DNA of 17,575 nt from CAZBPZ01 sp964493955 (GTDB lineage Bacteria; Chloroflexota; Dehalococcoidia; Dehalococcoidales; Fen-1064): NCBI GenBank assembly GCA_964493955.1, contig CAZBPZ010000035.1, positions 1 through 17,575 on the forward strand, in the 5' to 3' direction. Within the stretch, counting starts at the first letter, position 1, and the number at the start of each line of letters is the position of its first letter. The notes beneath the pieces are model-generated. The model worked only from the letters and a program-made list of their open reading frames with translations. It was not told where the DNA came from and made no database searches. Shown here in pieces: positions 14,012 through 17,575 of this stretch. Both the position numbers and the translations under genes were made by a program.

Positions 14012-15388
14012 TTGGTGAGTGGCAGCCAACTTCCTCCACATGACATCAGTGCCGAGGAGGCCGTCAACGGTTCGCTCCTGCTTGACGGCAAGGCCATCTA
14101 TGACATCGCCCTCATGCTCCGGCCGGCCGATTTCTACAGCGAGCCCAACCGCCTCATCTACCAGGCCTGCCTTTCACTCTACGAGCGCAACGAGGCCATC
14201 AACCAGATAACGGTAACCGAGGAGTTGAACCGCCTGGGGCAGCTTGAAGCCGCCGGGGGAGCGGCCTATCTGGCCAACCTCATCTCGATGGTGCCCACCT
14301 CGCTGGATATTGAGAACTACGCCCGTATCGTCTACCGCCTCTCGGTGATGCGCCAGCTCATCGCCGCCGCCGAGAAGATTTCACAGATCGGCTACTCGGC
14401 CGACCCGGACGTCAGCGCCGCCCTGGGCCGGGCCGAAGAGACCCTCTACCAGCTGCGGGTCTCCCGCGGCTCAAGGGACTTCATCCACATCAAGCATGTG
14501 CTTGACCGCTACTTCGAGGTGATTGAGCCGGAGGCCGGTGAGCACCACGGCATTGCCCAGGTTCTCTCCGGCTTCACCGCCCTGGACGAATTCCTGGACG
14601 GTTTCCAGCGCTCGGACCTTATCATCGTGGCCGGCCGCCCCAGCATGGGCAAGACCAGCCTGGCACTGAACATTGCCCGCAACGCCGCCGTGGAGCAGAA
14701 CGCCTGCGTGGCCCTTTTCAGCCTGGAGATGTCGCGCGAGTCACTGGTGCAGCGGCTGCTGGCCAGCGAGTCCGGGGTCAACCTCCGCAAGCTCCGCTTC
14801 GAGCAGAGCATCTCCGAGACCGACGAGCGCCGCCTCTTCAACGCCATCGGCATCCTGTCCGAGTCACCAATCTATATTGACGATTCACCGCTGCTGCGTG
14901 TCGGCGAGATGCGCAGCAAGGCACGCCGCCTGCAGATGGAGCGCGGCGTTGACCTTGTCATCGTGGACTACCTGCAGCTGATGCAGGGCGAAGGTGTCCG
15001 CGGGGAGAACCGTGTCCAGGAAATCAGCTACATCTCCCGCTCGCTCAAGGCACTGGCGCGCGAGCTGAATGTACCGGTCATCGCCGTCTCGCAGCTCAGC
15101 CGGGCGGTGGAGGGGCGGCCCTCCCACAGGCCGCAGCTCTCGGACCTGCGCGAGAGCGGCAGCATCGAGCAGGACGCCGATGTGGTCGTATTCATCTACC
15201 GGGACGATTACTACATCAGCCGCGAGGACTGGGAGCTGCAGCACCCGGACCAGGAATACCCTGAGGGTATTGCCCAGATTATCATTGCCAAGCACCGCAA
15301 CGGCCCCGTCGGTGACCTTAACCTGCGCTTCGTGCCACGTTTTGCCAGGTTTGAGAACATTCCCAGCCAGGAAGCCACGCTGCTATGA
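14012..15388 (+). CDS. dnaB: Replicative DNA helicase DnaB
   Basis: Hexameric 5'-3' helicase at the replication fork. The N-terminal domain begins LPPHDISAEEAVNGSLLLD, the primase- and loader-interacting part. The RecA-like C-terminal domain has Walker A GRPSMGKT (208-215), SLEMSRESLVQRLL, Walker B DLVIVDYLQLM (from 314), the DNA-binding VISQLSRAVEGR-type loop, and LRESGSIEQDADVV. The 458 residues are collinear with the family, with no intein or insertion. I start at TTG 14012 (AGGAG at 14000-14004, 7 bases away); the adjacent GTG 14015 is equally possible. The stop overlaps the DnaD-like start (ATGA). Confidence 0.97.
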   Translation: MVSGSQLPPHDISAEEAVNGSLLLDGKAIYDIALMLRPADFYSEPNRLIYQACLSLYERNEAINQITVTEELNRLGQLEAAGGAAYLANLISMVPTSLDIENYARIVYRLSVMRQLIAAAEKISQIGYSADPDVSAALGRAEETLYQLRVSRGSRDFIHIKHVLDRYFEVIEPEAGEHHGIAQVLSGFTALDEFLDGFQRSDLIIVAGRPSMGKTSLALNIARNAAVEQNACVALFSLEMSRESLVQRLLASESGVNLRKLRFEQSISETDERRLFNAIGILSESPIYIDDSPLLRVGEMRSKARRLQMERGVDLVIVDYLQLMQGEGVRGENRVQEISYISRSLKALARELNVPVIAVSQLSRAVEGRPSHRPQLSDLRESGSIEQDADVVVFIYRDDYYISREDWELQHPDQEYPEGIAQIIIAKHRNGPVGDLNLRFVPRFARFENIPSQEATLL

Positions 15389-16089
15389 GACCGTTTGCAG
15401 GTTTTCCGGCACGGATGGAGTTCACCCCGGTGCCCAACCTCTTCATCAAGGGGCTGCTGGCCGAGATGGATGACCTGGCCGAGGTCAAGGTGACACTCAA
15501 CCTCTTTACCACCATCTACCGCCGCCGCGGCCGCCTCAAGTTCGCCACCCTCCGGGAGCTGGAGCAGGACGCCAGCCTGATGGCTGGCCTCGGCTCCCGC
15601 CCCCAGGAGCGCGCCGCCGCCCTGCGGCGCGGGCTCGAGCTGGCGGTAGAGCGTGGCACCATCCTGCGGGTCTCCATGGAGCGCGATGGCCAGCCCGAAG
15701 AGGTCCTCCTCGTCAACACCGCCGAGGGCCGCCGCCAGGCCGACCGCCTCCAGCGTGGCGAGCTCACCCTGCCGGAACTCAGGCCGGTGGCCCCACCGGC
15801 CCCGGCCGAACTGGAACCGCCGCCCAACATCTTCGCCCTCTACGAGCAGAACATCGGCCTGCTGACACCCCTGATTGCCGACGAGCTACGCGAGGCCGAG
15901 CAGACCTACCCCGAATCATGGATAAGAGACGCCCTGGCCGAGGCCGTCAACCTCAACAAGCGTAGCTGGCGCTACATCAGGCGCATCCTGGAGCGGTGGG
16001 CCGCCGAAGGCCGCAGCGACAAGGCCCGCCGCCGCCCGGACCCGGACAAGTACATCCGAGGGAAATATGGCCACATGGTCCAGCGCTAG
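15385..16089 (+). CDS. DnaD-domain primosome protein
   Basis: A 234-residue protein. The N-terminal part (FTPVPNLFIKGLLAEMDDLAE onward) is a likely winged-helix region. A proline-rich linker lies near 129-147, and the C-terminal segment 148-209 (NIFALYEQNIGLLTPLIADE, then YPESWIRDALAEAV and RSWRYIRRILERW) is the DnaD/DnaB_2 domain, known in Firmicutes for DNA remodelling and helicase loading. A basic tail follows. The ATG at 15385 overlaps the dnaB stop by four bases; ATG 15415 is an alternative without that overlap. Its place between dnaB and DnaC-like ATPases supports a role in loading DnaB at the origin or at stalled forks. Which DnaD paralogue it corresponds to is not clear, so no gene symbol is given. 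Confidence 0.83.
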   Translation: MRPFAGFPARMEFTPVPNLFIKGLLAEMDDLAEVKVTLNLFTTIYRRRGRLKFATLRELEQDASLMAGLGSRPQERAAALRRGLELAVERGTILRVSMERDGQPEEVLLVNTAEGRRQADRLQRGELTLPELRPVAPPAPAELEPPPNIFALYEQNIGLLTPLIADELREAEQTYPESWIRDALAEAVNLNKRSWRYIRRILERWAAEGRSDKARRRPDPDKYIRGKYGHMVQR

Positions 16090-16279
16090 GCCGGGCGGGC
16101 GGACAGTCAACCTCTGCCCGCTCTGTCACGGCACCCGCTTCGTCCACCCGCTCATGCCGTCGCGGGAGCCGGACCTCAGCGAGGTGTACCCCTGCACCTG
16201 CTCCGAGCAGTACGAGCCCGGGGGCCGCGACGAACGGGGAGACGTGCTGACCATCTTCTACAAACCACCGCCGGACTGA
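16067..16279 (+). CDS. Small zinc-ribbon protein, paralogue of the loader's N-terminal domain
   Basis: A 70-residue protein starting at ATG 16067, 23 bases inside the DnaD-like gene, with GAGGG (16058-16062) just upstream. It has CPLCHGTRFVHP followed by PCTC: a C-x2-C and C-x-C set that could bind one zinc ion. The same pattern, CxxCHGxRFVHP then PCxC, occurs at the N-terminus of the next protein, so the two are paralogous by sight. Nothing but the zinc module and a disordered-looking charged tail is visible. I do not recognise a named family. A role as a partner or competitor of the loader's zinc domain is inference. Confidence 0.72.
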   Translation: MATWSSARPGGRTVNLCPLCHGTRFVHPLMPSREPDLSEVYPCTCSEQYEPGGRDERGDVLTIFYKPPPD

Positions 16280-16283
16280 GCCC

Positions 16284-17575
16284 GTGGAACACATCGGTGA
16301 CATCCTGAGAAAGCAGCCCTTACCGGGGCCACCGCCACCGGGCTCCGAGGCCGCCCCGGACGAGCCCGAAGGGCCCACCTGCGAAATCTGCCACGGGGCG
16401 CGGTTTGTCCACCCCAGGCGGCCGGACGGCAGGCCGGACTACGCCCGGGTGGTACCCTGCCGCTGCCTCCAGCGTGACACCGAAGGCAAGCGGCAGTCCC
16501 GCCTGGAACGCTACAGCAACCTGGGACCACTGGCCGCCATCACCTTCGAGCGGCTGGCAGACACCGCCCACTTCGAAGACCCGGACAGCCAGCAGCAGTT
16601 CACGCGGGCGCTGCTGGCCGCCCGCCGCTTCGCCGCCAGGCCCGAGGGCTGGCTCGTCCTGACCGGCCAGAGCGGCACCGGCAAGACCAGCCTGGCAGCC
16701 GCCATCGCCAACGAGAGCATCCATCACGCCCGGCCGGCCTTCTACATCTCCACCCCTGACCTGCTGGACCACCTTCGCGCCAGCTTCAGCCCCTCCAGCG
16801 AGCTCCCTTACGACGAGTTCTTTGACATGGTGCGCAATACCCCGCTGCTGCTGCTGGACGACTTCGGGACACACTCGGCCACCCCCTGGGCACAGGAAAA
16901 GCTGGAACAGCTCCTGACGCACCGCTTTACCGGCCGCCTGCCAACGGTACTGGTCACCAGCGCACCGCTGGACAGCCTCGAGGAACGCCTGCGCACCCGG
17001 CTCCTGAACCAGGAAGTGTGCCAGGTTATCAACCTTGGCTCACCCCCCTCCGCCCTGCCGATGCGCCGGTGGGCCCCCGGCTTTGAGCTCCAGAAGCAGA
17101 TGACTTTCCAGAGCTTTGACCCGAAGCGGGCCAACCTGCCACCGGAGCAGCGGCAAAACCTGGAAACGGCCTACAAGCTGGCACGCGAGTTTGCCGAATC
17201 ACCGGAGGGGTGGCTCGTCTTCCAGGGGGTCAACGGCTGCGGCAAGACCCATCTGGCCTCGGCCATCGTCAACCACCGCTACCAGCAGGGCAAACCGGCC
17301 CTGTTCGTGGTGGTGCCGGACTTCCTGGACCACCTGCGCTCCACCTTCGCCCCGGAGAGCCAGGTCTCCTACGACCGCCTCTTCGAGGCGGTACGCAACG
17401 CGCCGCTGCTGGTGCTGGACGACTTCGGCGAGCAGACCAGCACCCCCTGGGCGCAGGAAAAGCTCTACCAGGTAATCAACCACCGCTATAATGCCCGCCT
17501 CGCCACCGTTATCACCACCTCGGCTTCCCTGGACGAAATTGAGGCACGGGTAGCCTCGCGCCTGGCCGACCCCAA
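16284..17575 (+). CDS. Zinc ribbon plus two tandem DnaC/IstB-type AAA+ ATPase domains (partial, open at right edge)
   Basis: One uninterrupted frame from GTG 16284 to the window end (430 codons visible, no stop). A zinc ribbon (Cys33, Cys36, Cys59, Cys61) is followed by ATPase domain 1 with Walker A GQSGTGKT (128-135) and Walker B LLLLDDFG (188-195), then ATPase domain 2 with Walker A GVNGCGKT (315-322) and Walker B LLVLDDFG (375-382). Both contain TPWAQEKL and a following R-L pair (TRL, SRL) where DnaC/DnaI loaders have the arginine finger. The domains repeat with a 187-residue period and about 65 of 120 aligned residues are identical by eye. DnaC/DnaI-type proteins load DnaB helicase onto DNA; the location downstream of dnaB and a DnaD-like gene supports that. 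Normal loaders have one ATPase domain. The Shine-Dalgarno is weak; the start lies 4 bases after the previous stop, so coupling is likely. Confidence 0.85.
   Translation, partial: MEHIGDILRKQPLPGPPPPGSEAAPDEPEGPTCEICHGARFVHPRRPDGRPDYARVVPCRCLQRDTEGKRQSRLERYSNLGPLAAITFERLADTAHFEDPDSQQQFTRALLAARRFAARPEGWLVLTGQSGTGKTSLAAAIANESIHHARPAFYISTPDLLDHLRASFSPSSELPYDEFFDMVRNTPLLLLDDFGTHSATPWAQEKLEQLLTHRFTGRLPTVLVTSAPLDSLEERLRTRLLNQEVCQVINLGSPPSALPMRRWAPGFELQKQMTFQSFDPKRANLPPEQRQNLETAYKLAREFAESPEGWLVFQGVNGCGKTHLASAIVNHRYQQGKPALFVVVPDFLDHLRSTFAPESQVSYDRLFEAVRNAPLLVLDDFGEQTSTPWAQEKLYQVINHRYNARLATVITTSASLDEIEARVASRLADP

Noticed and set aside
14012..15388. An intein in dnaB, a common insertion site.
   Set aside because: The protein is 458 residues and collinear with DnaB through Walker A, Walker B and the C-terminal loops.
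16284..17575. IstB subunit of an IS21-family insertion sequence.
   Set aside because: There is no IstA transposase or terminal inverted repeat in view. An N-terminal zinc ribbon and a position behind dnaB and a DnaD-like gene fit a helicase loader better.

Overview
The window is a compact, GC-rich bacterial chromosome segment with strong codon bias to G/C third positions. It is almost fully coding, and I see no insertion sequence, prophage, tRNA, rRNA or CRISPR array. Gene content is core housekeeping: translation initiation, ribosomal proteins, purine and lysine/diaminopimelate synthesis, and replication. An inositol-phospholipid cassette of the type best known from Actinobacteria is also present. 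That cassette, the lone divergent rplI-dnaB-dnaD block, and the ZnR-AAA-AAA protein make me favour a GC-rich Chloroflexota (Dehalococcoidia-like) genome. This is an inference from gene content, not a proven placement.

Layout. 1-3504 (+): end of nusA, then ylxR, infB, rbfA and truB, the classic nusA-infB operon with overlapping or nearly abutting genes. 3505-3755: a 251-base leader with a perfect TTGACA and several GC-rich stems. 3756-7914 (+): ino1 (inositol-3-phosphate synthase), a PimA-like GT4 glycosyltransferase, a CDP-alcohol phosphatidyltransferase, then purA. 7915-7977: convergent gap with a GC hairpin. 12931-13194 back to 7978 (-): rpsO, pnp, dapB, asd, dapA, transcribed leftward as one apparent operon. 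13195-13513: a 319-base divergent promoter region with partial direct repeats that each carry a -35-like hexamer. 13514-17575 (+): rplI, dnaB helicase, a DnaD-domain protein, a small zinc-ribbon protein, and a protein open at the right edge with a zinc ribbon followed by two tandem DnaC/IstB-type ATPase domains.

How the genes work together. The left block makes translation initiation and ribosome maturation factors. ino1, the phosphatidyltransferase and the GT4 enzyme together could make inositol phosphate, attach it to a lipid, and glycosylate it. asd, dapA and dapB are consecutive steps from aspartyl phosphate to tetrahydrodipicolinate. dnaB, the DnaD-like protein and the double DnaC-like ATPase look like a replicative helicase together with its loading machinery.

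Most worth a second look: the duplicated DnaC-like ATPase in a single chain, the stand-alone zinc-ribbon paralogue just upstream of it, the structured ino1 leader, and the repeat-built promoter region between rpsO and rplI. Several starts were moved from the longest ORF to an internal GTG, TTG or ATG because a good Shine-Dalgarno, a gene overlap or the family N-terminus supports it.
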